From Pachyseris speciosa (lineage: Eukaryota; Cnidaria; Anthozoa; Scleractinia; Pachyseridae), in contig JAEMWC010000003.1 of assembly GCA_016490735.1 (NCBI GenBank), positions 2,745,001 to 2,809,000 of the forward strand: a DNA stretch of 64,000 bases, read 5' to 3'. A program made the translations under genes and the position numbers. Numbering within the stretch: position 1 is the first letter of the stretch; the number at the start of each line of letters is the position of its first letter. Below, one piece after another: positions 53,738 through 63,965 of the stretch. The notes beneath the pieces are model-generated. The model made no database searches. It was not told where the DNA came from and saw nothing but the letters and a program-made list of their open reading frames with translations.

Positions 53738-54035
53738 GAAAACCTTATTTCAAATTAGATAGTTATTTACACATTTTTTTTTCGCTTGGGAAGCCTGTGG
53801 AATATATCGCTGCTTTCACGGTCTTCTTACCTCGGCTAGCCGGGATAACCCGGTACCAACCGATTACATGGCAAAAAGCTAGCCCGCCTAGAAGGGTGCC
53901 CTGGGCAAGTAGACAGGATGTCCCTTGAAGGTGGGCTACCCTGTCTAGCATGTAATTTCCTCCCAGAGTAGCTCGTTTAGCCGGGTAACTCGGTTGGTCG
54001 GAGCACCCTCCCTCCAAGTAAACAGGCCCGAAAAA

Positions 54036-55790
54036 GCCTTTTGATCTTGAGATTGGATGGTCCTATGAATTTAACAAATTTCCCCAGCTGTTTTGCCTAG
54101 CTTTAGGCGTCAAATATTACCAGACAATTAACCATACTGAATAAAATTATAAGTCTGCTTTAATAGTTATTCAAGCTTCTTAAGGTATATTTGAAAGGCA
54201 CATCCCCTGCCATTAAGGAAATGCAGAACTTGAAATGCCGGCTTGTTACTTCAATAATTTTTGAAATTCTACAGCTTCTTAAGGTGGTCTTAACTTTTTT
54301 TTATTGAACTTACTACATGTACTTATTGAATTCTGAAGGAATTCTAAATCAAAACTATCTTAACTGGGGATTGTTATACAGAGTTAAAGAAGGCTTCATT
54401 GTTTTGCTTTTCTTGAAATTTATTTGTTTCAAGTAAAATTGCATTTATACAGTTTTGAAATTCTTTGAAGGAAATAAACAGCAATAGAGAGCGTTGATGG
54501 GAAGATAATCTTTGGCATCCTTTCACGGTGCAATTACTGTTAAGTAGCTGTAGTTTAAACTTTTCATGGTCAGTAAATACTAAAATTATTTCCTGCAAAT
54601 TGAAATCCAAGTTACGGGATCTGACAAAAACCAGTTCCATGATTTGTTCCATTTTCTACATGTACAGTATTACTGTATGTATGCGTGACTCTGTCAGTGT
54701 GTTGTAGCAATGTCACAGAAAGTCTTGTCTCCAACAACAAATAAAAATTATTTTACAAAAGATAAACAAATGGTTGCATTTGCCACTGAGATATTAGGTG
54801 GTTAGCAAACCAAAAGAACTTGCTTTATGATTTAAAAAAGAAGGATCAATCTGTGGCATCCTTTTACAGCACAATCACTTGTAGTTTTTAAAAACATTTC
54901 AAGATCAGTAAATTCTAAATTCCTGGAAGTTGACATTCAAGCTTCAGGATCCAAAGGTTTTATAAACAAAACTTAGGTGAATACTGTACCTTGGACATGA
55001 ATAATGCATTGAGGTTTTGCGGAGTTCCAGTCCTAGTTTTAGATGATGTTTTAGTGTATTTTGAATACAATTTTCTCAGAGTGTCTTGTTCTTACCACCA
55101 ATAAGTGGTAATCCTTACCTCCCAACCATAAGCAAAATTAATTTCTTGGGTATAACTCGTTATGTATATAGTACAATATATGTCAGACAGGAAAAAAGTT
55201 ATGGTTACTGATAAAAGCATTGCATTAAGAAACTTGTAATGAGTAGCTTTAAATTTGAGAGTTATTTTGAGAATAAAATATGTCTTAAAGATCTTCAGTG
55301 GCTAATTTATAAGGATAACCATTAGAAAATGTTTAACTATTACATAAAATTGAATAATTATTTGTGCTTTTAAAGGACTTCATGGACAAAACATTTGCTC
55401 TTTGCCGTCATGAGATCCTGACAGCACCAAAATTAGTGAAAGATGTGTGTAATGAATATGCTTCACTAACAAATTTCGTCCATGTAAATGTCTGGTTAAA
55501 TTGTTTGTGTCTGATTAAAGGTTTTGTTACATGTACAACTATGGACTGATTCTAGGTTAGCTATGGGTCATTACACATTTGTATTAATTTGTTTAGTTTT
55601 AACAAAATACTGTGTGTGAGATTTCTAGATATTGTAATTCAGTTGACTGTTACAGTTAAAAACGTGTGTGCAGCAGCTTATTTAAAACCCAATAAATGAG
55701 TGTTTGAAAGCTGACAGTTTTGTTCAATTTCATTATTTGCCAATAGAACTATAAGGGAAGAAATCCGAAGGCACGGAGAAGAACCTCTGA
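54036..55790. other. Right interior of TIR element, no gene recognised
   Basis: AT-rich sequence with several plus- and minus-strand ORFs under 95 codons. The best candidate (55364-55549) reads D-F-M-D-K-T-F-A-L-C-R-H-E-I-L and could be a decayed exon. No family recognised. Confidence 0.35.
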
Positions 55791-56109
55791 CTTATGAAAT
55801 GGCCCAACATGGTGCCGAATTGGCTCTTTTTGTAGGGTCGTTTGCAAGAGGGCTAAAATTTGAGGGGCTGTTTTGGCCACTTAAAATTCCAAAATGGCAC
55901 CTGTATTTTCCATATTGACCCTTCCCATGGTCTAATTTAGCCCCAATACAAGGGTAGATTTAGCCCCCGAAATTGGTACCGAAACAGCCCCATTTTGTGA
56001 GGCTGAATTGGCCCTAAAACAGTACCATTCTGGACTCAACCGTTTCGGCCCAATTTTTGGAGTCAAATTGGCTCTTTTCATTTTACAGTGTACAGTTGGT
56101 GTAATGACG

Positions 56110-57170
56110 TCATAATCGTGCTCAGAATAACTATTCAAATGGTCCAAGAATGGTTCGTTGTGTCTAGGAACTAAGTCTGTAGACTTGTTTGCTTTGCCAG
56201 GCCAGTAGACATTATATTTGCCATGAATGGTGTAACATATTTTCTTATTAAAAAAGTTATTACGCTGTTCCATAGGTCAAGTAACCTTCTTTTGTTTAAT
56301 AATCCTTTCATTGAAAATTAAGGTCAACCATTTTGGACAGATTCATGTACAGGATAACAAAACAGTCATAAAAAAACGTCGCTTGTGATGGGCGTTAATT
56401 ATATGTCAACGTGGCGGCCCATTTTTTTTGTTTGTTTTGTTTTTGTTTTTGTTTTTGTTTTCTAATTTTCGATTCTGTAATTATATAAACATCATAGTAG
56501 GTCACGTAATCTACGATTTGAAGACTTTAGGCCATAAACACTAAGTTTTAGTTATAGTTTTCTTTGGATTTTCCCTGAGTTTAGCTCGAGACATGCCTAA
56601 TCTGCGGCTTGAGTTTGACAGTACCGTTTCAAGGTCAGAAGCCTGTAAGTCCGAAACTGCCACGCTTTCCTCACCCCGTTCAGTCATCGTCACTCAGGCC
56701 CGATTCAAACGTCGAAATTTACATGTGCCGAACCTAATGCCCATTTGAGTCGACTCAAATTATTAAGTTCCACAGTTGATTCAGACGTCGAACCTAACGG
56801 TGTCGAACTTAATTTGGTAATTCACACAAAACCTTTGAGGTCGACGGTTCTTGTTTGAAGTCTTGATGGCGAAACGAATACTGTGCAAATTCGGAGCTTG
56901 TTATGCTCGCTAATGCCATCCGTGAAAACAGAAGAAGGCGCTTCAACATACAAATGGCATTACACCACCGTAGAAAGCAAGTATTTTTCTTTAGAAAAGT
57001 TTCTTTCGTTCTTTTGTTATTGATTTCAACCCAACGAGATAACATCACGACTGTTCCTCAATCATACCGTCGGTTGGGCAGAAACACACAGGTTGACGTT
57101 ATTTCGTGATTTAATTTTCTAGCGTGAAGAACAAGTTCTCTCCTCATTTCCAGCCATCCTTTTTGATGTC
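56110..57170. other. No gene recognised
   Basis: Sequence right of the TIR element. Includes a T/G-rich (TTTTG)n tract near 56425-56460. Repeated 'gtcgaacctaa' words near 56730-56815 may belong to a MITE whose other end I could not find. Confidence 0.35.
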
Positions 57171-57179
57171 ATGTCAACC

Positions 57180-57840
57180 TGTCGGATACTGTTCCTTGAC
57201 ATCCATAGCCGTTCTTTGACACAAACATTACTCACTGTCCACGGTTTTGAACTTTAAAGTTGAGCTTCCTTCTTTGGTAAGAAATGTATGGGGGAATGCC
57301 GTTTCCAGCTGAGTTGCCGTCGAAAAATCTAACTTTGCAATCCCGTGCGGGAACGAATTCCCTGGTATCAATCAGAATTAGTGTTCCAGAACAATGTCAT
57401 CCACATCCATCACACTGTTTTTCTAGCAAAGTTTCGGTCCCAAGGGCGACACTTAGAAAAAAAATCACGCTAAAAATATGTCGCCCAGAAATAGAGACTT
57501 GAGTGAAGAAATTTAGTTTAAATTTGTTGACATACCTCTCTAAGCTTTTGACTTTTCTATTGGCATCAATCGGATCCTGTTCCTTGGCATCCATAGCCGT
57601 TCTTTGACACAAACATTACTCACTTTCTACTGCTTTGAACTTTGAAGTTGAGCTTTCTTCTTTGGTAAGAAAAGTATGGCAGAATGCCGTTTCCAGCTGA
57701 ATCGCCGTCGAAAAATCTAACTTTGCAAGCCCGTGTGGGAACGAATTCGCTGGTATCAATCAGAATTAGTGTTCCAAAACAATGCCGTCTACATCCATTT
57801 AACTGTTTTTCTATCAAAGTCTCGGTTCCCCACGGTAATC
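57180..57840. repeat. Direct duplication, ~270-bp units
   Basis: 57185-57450 and 57567-57832 are direct copies sharing 'ccatagccgttctttgacac', 'gccgtcgaaaaatctaactt' and 'tatcaatcagaattagtgtt'. Short ORFs in them are not alike enough in frame to argue for coding. Confidence 0.85.
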
Positions 57841-58020
57841 AGCATTGAAGATGGACTATATTCAAGTCTACTTGGATGAAGATAAGTCTTCATAGAAGCG
57901 CCCTGAGTGCTGTGGATGTTTCGTAAGTTCCAAGTTTTCGCAAGGTCCAAGTACGGAACGGCATTTTGTTCTGTTATTCTTCTCTTTCCCAGGCTTTATA
58001 CGGATAGAAATCCTCGGTAA

Positions 58021-58273
58021 AGATGGATTTCCACTGTCGCGTAATTTTTACGTGCGCACGGACGTAAACTTGAGCTGGTTTTACGTGCGTAAATAAAATA
58101 GAGACGATGTATGGAAGGTCGCGCGTAACCGTAAAAGTTGAACAACGTTACACTTTTTACGTTTACGCGAGTCCTTTCACACATCGTCTCTATTTTATTT
58201 ACGCGCGTAAATCCAGTTCAAGTTTACGTCCATAAGCACGTACATATTACGCGATGTCCAGTGGAAATCCATG
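58021..58273. mobile_element. Palindromic MITE with ATGGATTTCCACTG termini
   Basis: The left half (58021-58115) and right half (58175-58273) are near-complete inverse copies, including 'acgtaaacttga' and 'taaataaaatagagacgatg'. Termini 'atggatttccactg' and 'cagtggaaatccat'. About 250 bp, no ORF worth keeping. Confidence 0.88.
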
Positions 58274-58279
58274 TTAAAA

Positions 58280-58685
58280 GACTGAGAAGGACGACAGATC
58301 CTTACGGCGAGATAGCGGGAAAATTAAACAGGGGGGAATCAAATTTTCAATACGCCGTGATCGTTCGAAGTACAGTACATTTTCATATGCCAAGAATGTC
58401 CGGCATTTCGCCTAAACATACAAAGAGCGATTTATTTATTAGTGGAGATTTTCCAGATAACAAACTGTCTTTATTATCATTATTTCTTCGCTGTTGTAGA
58501 CAACCGTAGATTACTCGACAGGGCCGTCATCTGTTCTATTTTCATTTTGGCCGCCTGCAAATTTCTATAGCAACGTTCATCCAATAGCATCTCGCTAAAG
58601 AAAGAAAGTCATTGACAGCTCTAGAGACTGCTCTGAAGTGACTCCGCCCCTTCATGTCCCTCATTTCTTGCCATGGTAAAGTAAA
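58280..58685. other. No gene recognised
   Basis: Unique-looking spacer. A short ORF (58138-58509) is mostly MITE sequence. Confidence 0.4.
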
Positions 58686-58689
58686 TAAA

Positions 58690-59942
58690 ACTTCCATCCT
58701 ATTCTCGCTCACCAGCGTAGTTACGCACTATTAATTTTAGACTTTTATACATTGTATAATCTGAGGGTAATAGTTATCGAACATAACGGCGGACTTTTAG
58801 AATATTAGCGCTGTTAAAGCTATGTCAGATAAATTATAACGAAATAAAAAACGTATGCATGACCATAACTTCCCTAAAGCGAGCGAAGAAAAATATGTCT
58901 CTACATTGTACAGTTTGGCTGACTCTCTCTTTCCCTTTGATGATTTGCACTTGAAGAAGAATGGCCTAGTGATTTTTAGAGTATTGCATGGTAGGAAGAT
59001 ATTACAGGCACGATTTCCCAGATTTCACGAAAACGACTTAAATGAGACGCTTTGAGGTGTTTCAATACCTTCTTCTTTCGGGAAATTGTAACTAAACGAG
59101 ACTGCCTAATGCCGACGCTCACCTCAAAATTTGAATTACCCATCAATTCCACGATGGACTTAGAACTCAGCTAATTTCACGTTTTCAAACTGTCTCGATA
59201 GTTCTACCACTCCAAGGAAAAACTTTTCTCGCGGTGCACTAAGAGAGTGAAGACTAAAATACTTAATGGAAGGTGTCATACTGAACTTGATGTTCGCGAA
59301 ACAACCCAGACTTTAAACTTATTATCATAAAAAAACTTGTTAGTTATTGTTTAAATTTTCCGGCGTCTTACAACACCCACTAATTTGAGAGAACAATTTG
59401 GAAAAGGAAGCGATTGGAATAATTACAGGATTTGGGAAATTAAGATTATAGTACTCATTATAACGGACCCATTTAAACTGGACCCATTTAAACCAAACGC
59501 ATTGAATTGTCATCTATAGCTATCAGTTGCCTGCGGCGACAAGATTAGTCACTGTGTGAGGCTTATGAATAAGTGATATCTTACAGAGTTAATCAAACGT
59601 TGAGTGAAGCTAAGGAATAATTATCTGATGGAATTGGAGTGCATACATACATTATACATTGATGAGGAACACTTTTAAATAGAATCGAACTATTGCATCA
59701 GTAAGATCTTAGAATATAGAAAAAAAAGATGATGGAATATCTTGCAGGGCTATTCAAGTGTTAAGTGAGGCTGAATAATAACTTTTTCGTAAAGCGATTT
59801 CCTGGAGGTACGTACATACATTGATGGAGAACTTGTTGTAAATGGAATGGTACTGTTGAATTATAACAACATCTCAGAATATGATAAAGAAATATAGAAA
59901 CACAAGCGGTGAATGGGTCTCATGTTTAATTAAAATACTAAG
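58690..59942. repeat. Segmental duplication, copy B (left part)
   Basis: Matches 38780-41290 in order, with large gaps. It ends at 'ggtgaatgggtctcatgttt' and 'aattaaaata', where the large palindromic transposon is inserted. The corresponding site in copy A (about 41250-41290) lacks the transposon. Confidence 0.65.
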
Positions 59943-59964
59943 TACGGTGGCCCAAAAGGGTCAA

Positions 59965-60275
59965 TCACAAATCAATTTGCCAAAACACAAAACAATATCT
60001 CAAAGCACAAACCAATTTCCAAAAACACAAATCAGTTTACCAAAACACAAAACAATTTCTCTAAAACACAAACCAATTTCTCAAAGCACAAATCAGTTTA
60101 CCGAAACACAAAATAGTTTCTCAAAACACAAACCAATTTCCCGAAACACAAATCAGTTTACCGAAACACAAACAGTTTCTCAAAACACAAACCAATTTCC
60201 CGAAACACAAATCAGTTTACCGAAACACAAAACAATTTCTCAAAACACAAACCAATTTCCCGAAACACAAATCAA
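59965..60275 (+). repeat. Subterminal repeat array, left arm
   Basis: About fifteen units of the form 'aaacacaaaNcaNtttNc', alternating 'accaatttc' and 'atcagttta' versions. The mirror array lies at 63095-63350. Such arrays near transposon ends often bind transposase. The Asn/Gln/Thr-repeat ORF reading through it is an artefact. Confidence 0.9.
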
Positions 60276-60388
60276 AAGACTGGGCACTTGCGTCGTGATT
60301 ATCAGAGAGAGCCTGGAAGGAACTCATTCCCAGGATTTTCCGCGTCCAACATGGCGACTGCTACTCTGCCGTGGACGATTTAACGAAA

Positions 60389-60670
60389 ATGATCTGCCAT
60401 AACTGTGGATCTGAAGTGCTAGAGGACTATTTGTATTGCACTCAGTGTGGAAAAAAGTTGGTTATTCATGTGCCATCTTTTCGATTACTGCTGTCCTCCG
60501 AAAATGTAACGGAAAAGGAAGCAATAGAGTATGGAGGTCCGTTCTGGTCAAAATTAAACGAGATTTATTTTATCGGCTTATTTAATTATTTTAACTGGCT
60601 GTTTATTTTATGTCACTGTCTATATATCATTTTACATTTTGCCTTGACTTTTTTTCGTTACCTTTTGTGA
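60389..60670 (+). CDS. Zinc-ribbon membrane-like ORF, left arm
   Basis: From the ATG at 60389: M-I-C-H-N-C-G-S-E-V-L-E-D-Y-L-Y-C-T-Q-C, a C-x2-C-x10-C-x2-C zinc ribbon, then G-K-K-L-V-I-H-V-P-S-F-R and a hydrophobic carboxyl half with about 50 residues (Y-F-I-G-L-F-N-Y-F-N-W-L-F). A short upstream ORF begins M-A-T-A-T-L-P-W-T-I in good context at 60353 and ends just before. Likely a captured host first exon that runs out of real coding after the P-S-F-R-L-L-L-S region. Function unknown. Confidence 0.5.
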   Translation: MICHNCGSEVLEDYLYCTQCGKKLVIHVPSFRLLLSSENVTEKEAIEYGGPFWSKLNEIYFIGLFNYFNWLFILCHCLYIILHFALTFFRYLL

Positions 60671-61252
60671 ATTTTTTTGGGACTACCCCCTCCAAATTAT
60701 ATTTTTTAACACTGTACGAATTATTTTTGGCACCCTTTCCGAATATATTTTTTCGCACTGTTTATGAATTATTTTTGGTTACCCTCCGCGAATTATTTTT
60801 TCGTACCGTCGAATTAATTTTTGGCTCCGTTATACATTGCGTGCCTGTGACTTGTATGTCTAACGCGAGTTCTTCCAGTCGTGATGAGAACGTTGACTAT
60901 TGCACAAATAGCTCAAAATGCAATACAATAAATCTACCGAATAGATCAAATAGTCTGCTCAAATGAGCCATCCTTCAGCTGTGCTAGAGGTGACCTCTCC
61001 TCAAGTTCTACTGGTAATGAAACGTCCTCAAGTTCCACTAGTGCAGGAGGCAGTAGTGATCGGCCTTTCTTGTTCACAGTTTGCGAGACCGGAACGCACC
61101 GACTGAATTGAGAAGGAGGTTCCCCACACTTTCAAGTTCAAATGGTGCTGTAGCACTGGGTGTCTCGAAACTTTGGACCCTAAAATCAATAAAAATTAAG
61201 ACGGTGTGATTGCTACAAGCCGTCTTGTTCGCTGTTCGTCGATAATGTCGTT

Positions 61253-61806
61253 GCCAGAATCTGCAGAGGGAAACAAAAATAGCTCGCAGTGGTAATTACT
61301 TGTACTGATCACAAAAATGATACTCAGTATTCGTATTGATGTTTGGTTGTTTTATTAGAGTAAACCAAATTTATCCACAATGTTTTAGAAGCGATTCTAG
61401 CCAAGTTTAGTTAGCGCATGGTGCGTTGTGTGACGGTTTCCCAATCTCTAGAAACCGGACATTAGTCAATATCAGCAGTCAATTTTTAAATATGGTCAAA
61501 CAACAGTGAAACAAGAATCCGCTATCGATCTGTTCGTAGATGTAATTTCTAAGGCACGAGTTCATTGTTTTTCCCATCCCGTTTCTGTAACGTGACGCTA
61601 TAAATTTATATATTTTTGTACAGATTGCGAAAACATCACACATCGCACCCGAATTGCCAGTTTAAAACATTGTAGATAAATTTGGTTTCCACTCACAGTG
61701 CACTTATAAAGCAAACAAAAATGGATACGAATGCTGAGTATTATTTTTGTGATCAGTGCAGGTAATTACCTTCACGGGCTGTTTTTGTTTCCCCCTGCAG
61801 ATTCTG
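61253..61806. repeat. Nested inverted repeat in centre of palindromic element
   Basis: 61253-61400 and 61655-61806 are inverse copies: 'ccagaatctgcagagggaaa' on the left pairs with 'tttccccctgcagattctgg' on the right, and both hold 'ctgatcacaaaaat' or its inverse. The similarity fades inward. It looks like an older element within the larger one. Confidence 0.8.
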
Positions 61807-61823
61807 GAGGGCTTGCAGCAATT

Positions 61824-62155
61824 ATGCACATGTCATCGGCTTCCCCATGGGGTCGACCCCCGGGCCTACCAGGGAGATATGTGGGGGAATACAAGGAGAT
61901 GGACGGGATTCTTTTCCCGAGGGTAGGGGTAAATCTTGACATTGTTCTACGATCAAAGATTAGGGGGTGGGGGAATTCACAAGTTTGAAAAGGATGTCAG
62001 GGGAATTTTCAGCTGAGAAAACCTAACCTTGGGGACTTTGTCTTGAGAGATTCCCCGACCCCCCGGGGAAATTCCTCAAGTTTGCTTCACTGATTTTACA
62101 ATCCCCCTGGTTAGCCCGGGGGTCGACCCCACGGGGAAGCCGATGGCATGTACAT
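61824..62155. mobile_element. GC-rich MITE in centre of palindromic element
   Basis: Left 'catcggcttccccatggggt' and right 'accccacggggaagccgatg' are inverse copies, continuing through 'cgacccccgggc'. About 330 bp. The interior is rich in GGGGAA and TTCCCC words. Confidence 0.85.
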
Positions 62156-62700
62156 TACGCAGTATAAATTTTTATTAATTTTAGGGTCCAAAGTTTCGAG
62201 ACACCCAGTGCTACAGCACCATTTGAACTTGAAAGTGTGGGGAACCTCCTTCTCAATTCAGTCAGTGCGTTCCGGTCTCTCGCATCGCAAACTGTGAACA
62301 AGAAAGGCCGATCACTACTGCCTCCTGCACTAGTGGAACTTGAGGACGTTTCATTACCAGTAGAACTTGAGGAGAGGTCACCTCTAGCACAGCTGAAGGA
62401 TGGCTCATTTGAGCAGACTATTTGATCTATTCGGTAGATTTCTTGTATTGCATTTCGAGCTATTTGTGCAATAGTCAACGTTCTCATCACGACGGGAAGA
62501 ACTCGCGTTAGACATACAAGTCACAGGCACGCAATGTATAACGGAGCCAAAAATTAATTCGACGGTACGAAAAAATAATTCGCGGAGGGTAACCAAAAAT
62601 AATTCATAAACAGTGCGAAAAAATATATTCGGAAAGGGTGCCAAAAATAATTCGTACAGTGTTAAAAAATATAATTTGGAGGGGGTAGTCCCAAAAAAAT

Positions 62701-62982
62701 TCACAAAAGGTAACGAAAAAAAGTCAAGGCAAAATGTAAAATGATATATAGACAGTGACATAAAATAAACAGCCAGTTAAAATAATTAAATAAGCCGATA
62801 AAATAAATCTCGTTTAATTTTGACCAGAACGGACCTCCATACTCTATTGCTTCCTTTTCCGTTACATTTTCGGAGGACAGCAGTAATCGAAAAGATGGCA
62901 CATGAATAACCAACTTTTTTCCACACTGAGAGCAATACAAATAGTCCTCTAGCACTTCAGATCCACAGTTATGGCAAATCAT
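62701..62982 (-). CDS. Zinc-ribbon membrane-like ORF, right arm
   Basis: Mirror copy of 60389-60670. The only residue difference seen is Ser for Thr between the last two ribbon cysteines (C-S-Q-C). The near-identity of two non-functional-looking copies points to recent arm duplication or gene conversion. Confidence 0.5.
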   Translation of the reverse strand: MICHNCGSEVLEDYLYCSQCGKKLVIHVPSFRLLLSSENVTEKEAIEYGGPFWSKLNEIYFIGLFNYFNWLFILCHCLYIILHFALTFFRYLL

Positions 62983-63094
62983 TTTCGTTAAATCGTCCAC
63001 GGCAGAGTAGCAGTCGCCATGTTGGACGCGGAAAATCCTGGGAATGAGTTCCTTCCAGGCTCTCTCTGATAATCACGACGCAAGTGCCCAGTCT

Positions 63095-63350
63095 TTTGAT
63101 TTGTGTTTCGGGAAATTGGTTTGTGTTTTGAGAAACTGTTTTGTGTTTCGGTAAACTGATTTGTGTTTCGGGAAATTGGTTTGTGTTTTGAGAAACTGTT
63201 TGTGTTTCGGTAAACTGATTTGTGCTTTGAGAAATTGGTTTGTGTTTTAGAGAAATTGTTTTGTGTTTTGGTAAACTGATTTGTGTTTTTGGAAATTGGT
63301 TTGTGCTTTGAGATATTGTTTTGTATTTTTGGCAAATTGATTTGTGATTG
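63095..63350 (-). repeat. Subterminal repeat array, right arm
   Basis: Inverse of the array at 59965-60275, with about three fewer units. Unequal unit number between the arms is the main length difference between them. Confidence 0.88.
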
Positions 63351-63375
63351 ACCCTTTTGGGCCACCGTAACTAAG

Positions 63376-63910
63376 GAGGTACGACTTCTGGTGTTTTTCT
63401 AAATATTTTTACATTCAATATCGAAATATCTAATATCTCTCCAGTCTCTTTACGAATTTTTCGCTTTGAGAACAACGAGAGAACACAGTTAAACTAGACC
63501 CATTGAAACATTAACACCGCATTTGCATCTAGGCACCCGTTGCTTGAGGTGACAAGATTAGTGAATTCTTTGATTGCACCTGACGTCACGGCGGCCATGT
63601 TGATGGTAAGAACAATAGCGAAAAAGTCTTTTGGGAATTTGGTTCTATTATTATGCAAGCCTTGAGCTACATTTTTCTATTGTTTGGCACCAACATGGCC
63701 GTCTTATCACGTGAGTGCAAGCAAAGAATAGCATTTGAATGAACGAGCTAGTAAATACACAATGAAATAACGTCGAATACAACGAACGATCGAAAAACGG
63801 CCCCTCCTGTTTTCACAAAGTAGTATACCTTGATACATTTAAAATCAGGTGTAATCAGTCGGGTAGCCCTAACTGCACTTAGCATAAACGCTGTTTATTT
63901 AATTCGTCAC
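63376..63910. repeat. Segmental duplication, copy B (right part)
   Basis: Resumes similarity to copy A after the transposon. The clearest anchor is 'aggtgtaatcagtcgggtag' near 63848, matched at 42253. An 'acccgttgcttgaggtgaca' block near 63535 echoes the repeat at 39945, 40325 and 59525. Confidence 0.6.
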
Positions 63911-63965
63911 TACTATCCGATTCCCACCCCCACTACGCAGTCAACTCAATGCCATCCCAATAATA

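Larger units (their letters stand above)
51688..54029. mobile_element. Fold-back Tourist-like element
   Basis: Ends 'gggcctgttcacatggaggg' and 'ccctccaagtaaacaggccc' are inverse copies of the Tourist type. The flank is TAA on the left and GAA on the right, a possible decayed 3-bp duplication. Inverted similarity covers nearly the whole element: arms about 51688-52594 and 53270-54029, with near-identical 88-codon mirror ORFs at 52125-52388 (minus) and 53474-53737 (plus). The 0.67-kb centre holds a PIF1-like helicase fragment. The left arm has a ~65-bp insertion near 52012-52080. Confidence 0.85.
50209..56100. mobile_element. 5.9-kb TIR element with GGCC-rich subterminal repeats
   Basis: 'cactgtaaaatgaaaaaagcc' at the left and 'ggctcttttcattttacagtg' at the right are inverse copies. 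Next to each end are repeated words such as 'aaattggcc', 'gatttggcc' and 'ggccattttg' (50230-50440, 55800-56080), likely transposase-binding repeats. I saw no clear target duplication and no recognisable transposase. The interior is AT-rich with only short ORFs, and is interrupted by the fold-back element at 51688-54029. Confidence 0.7.
59943..63369. mobile_element. Giant palindromic transposon, 1.2-kb arms
   Basis: Ends 'tacggtggcccaaaaggg' and the exact inverse, flanked by the 6-bp direct repeat ACTAAG (59937-59942, 63370-63375). Arms 59943-61198 and 62168-63369 are inverse copies with few differences. Just inside each end is an array of ~20-bp repeats (about 59970-60270; 63100-63350). Each arm encodes the same zinc-ribbon ORF. 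The centre (61199-62167) contains two further nested inverted-repeat structures. No transposase was recognised, so it is probably non-autonomous. Confidence 0.9.

Noticed and set aside
59881..60402. ORF with repeated Q-x-T-N-Q-F-P-E-T-Q units
   Set aside because: It reads through the subterminal repeat array of a transposon. The mirror ORF on the other arm has the same cause.
60610..60966. ORF rich in E-L-F-L and F-F-R-T-V repeats, mirrored at 62405-62761
   Set aside because: It lies in another frame of a short AT-rich internal repeat in the arm. The repeated words are DNA-level, and no domain is visible.
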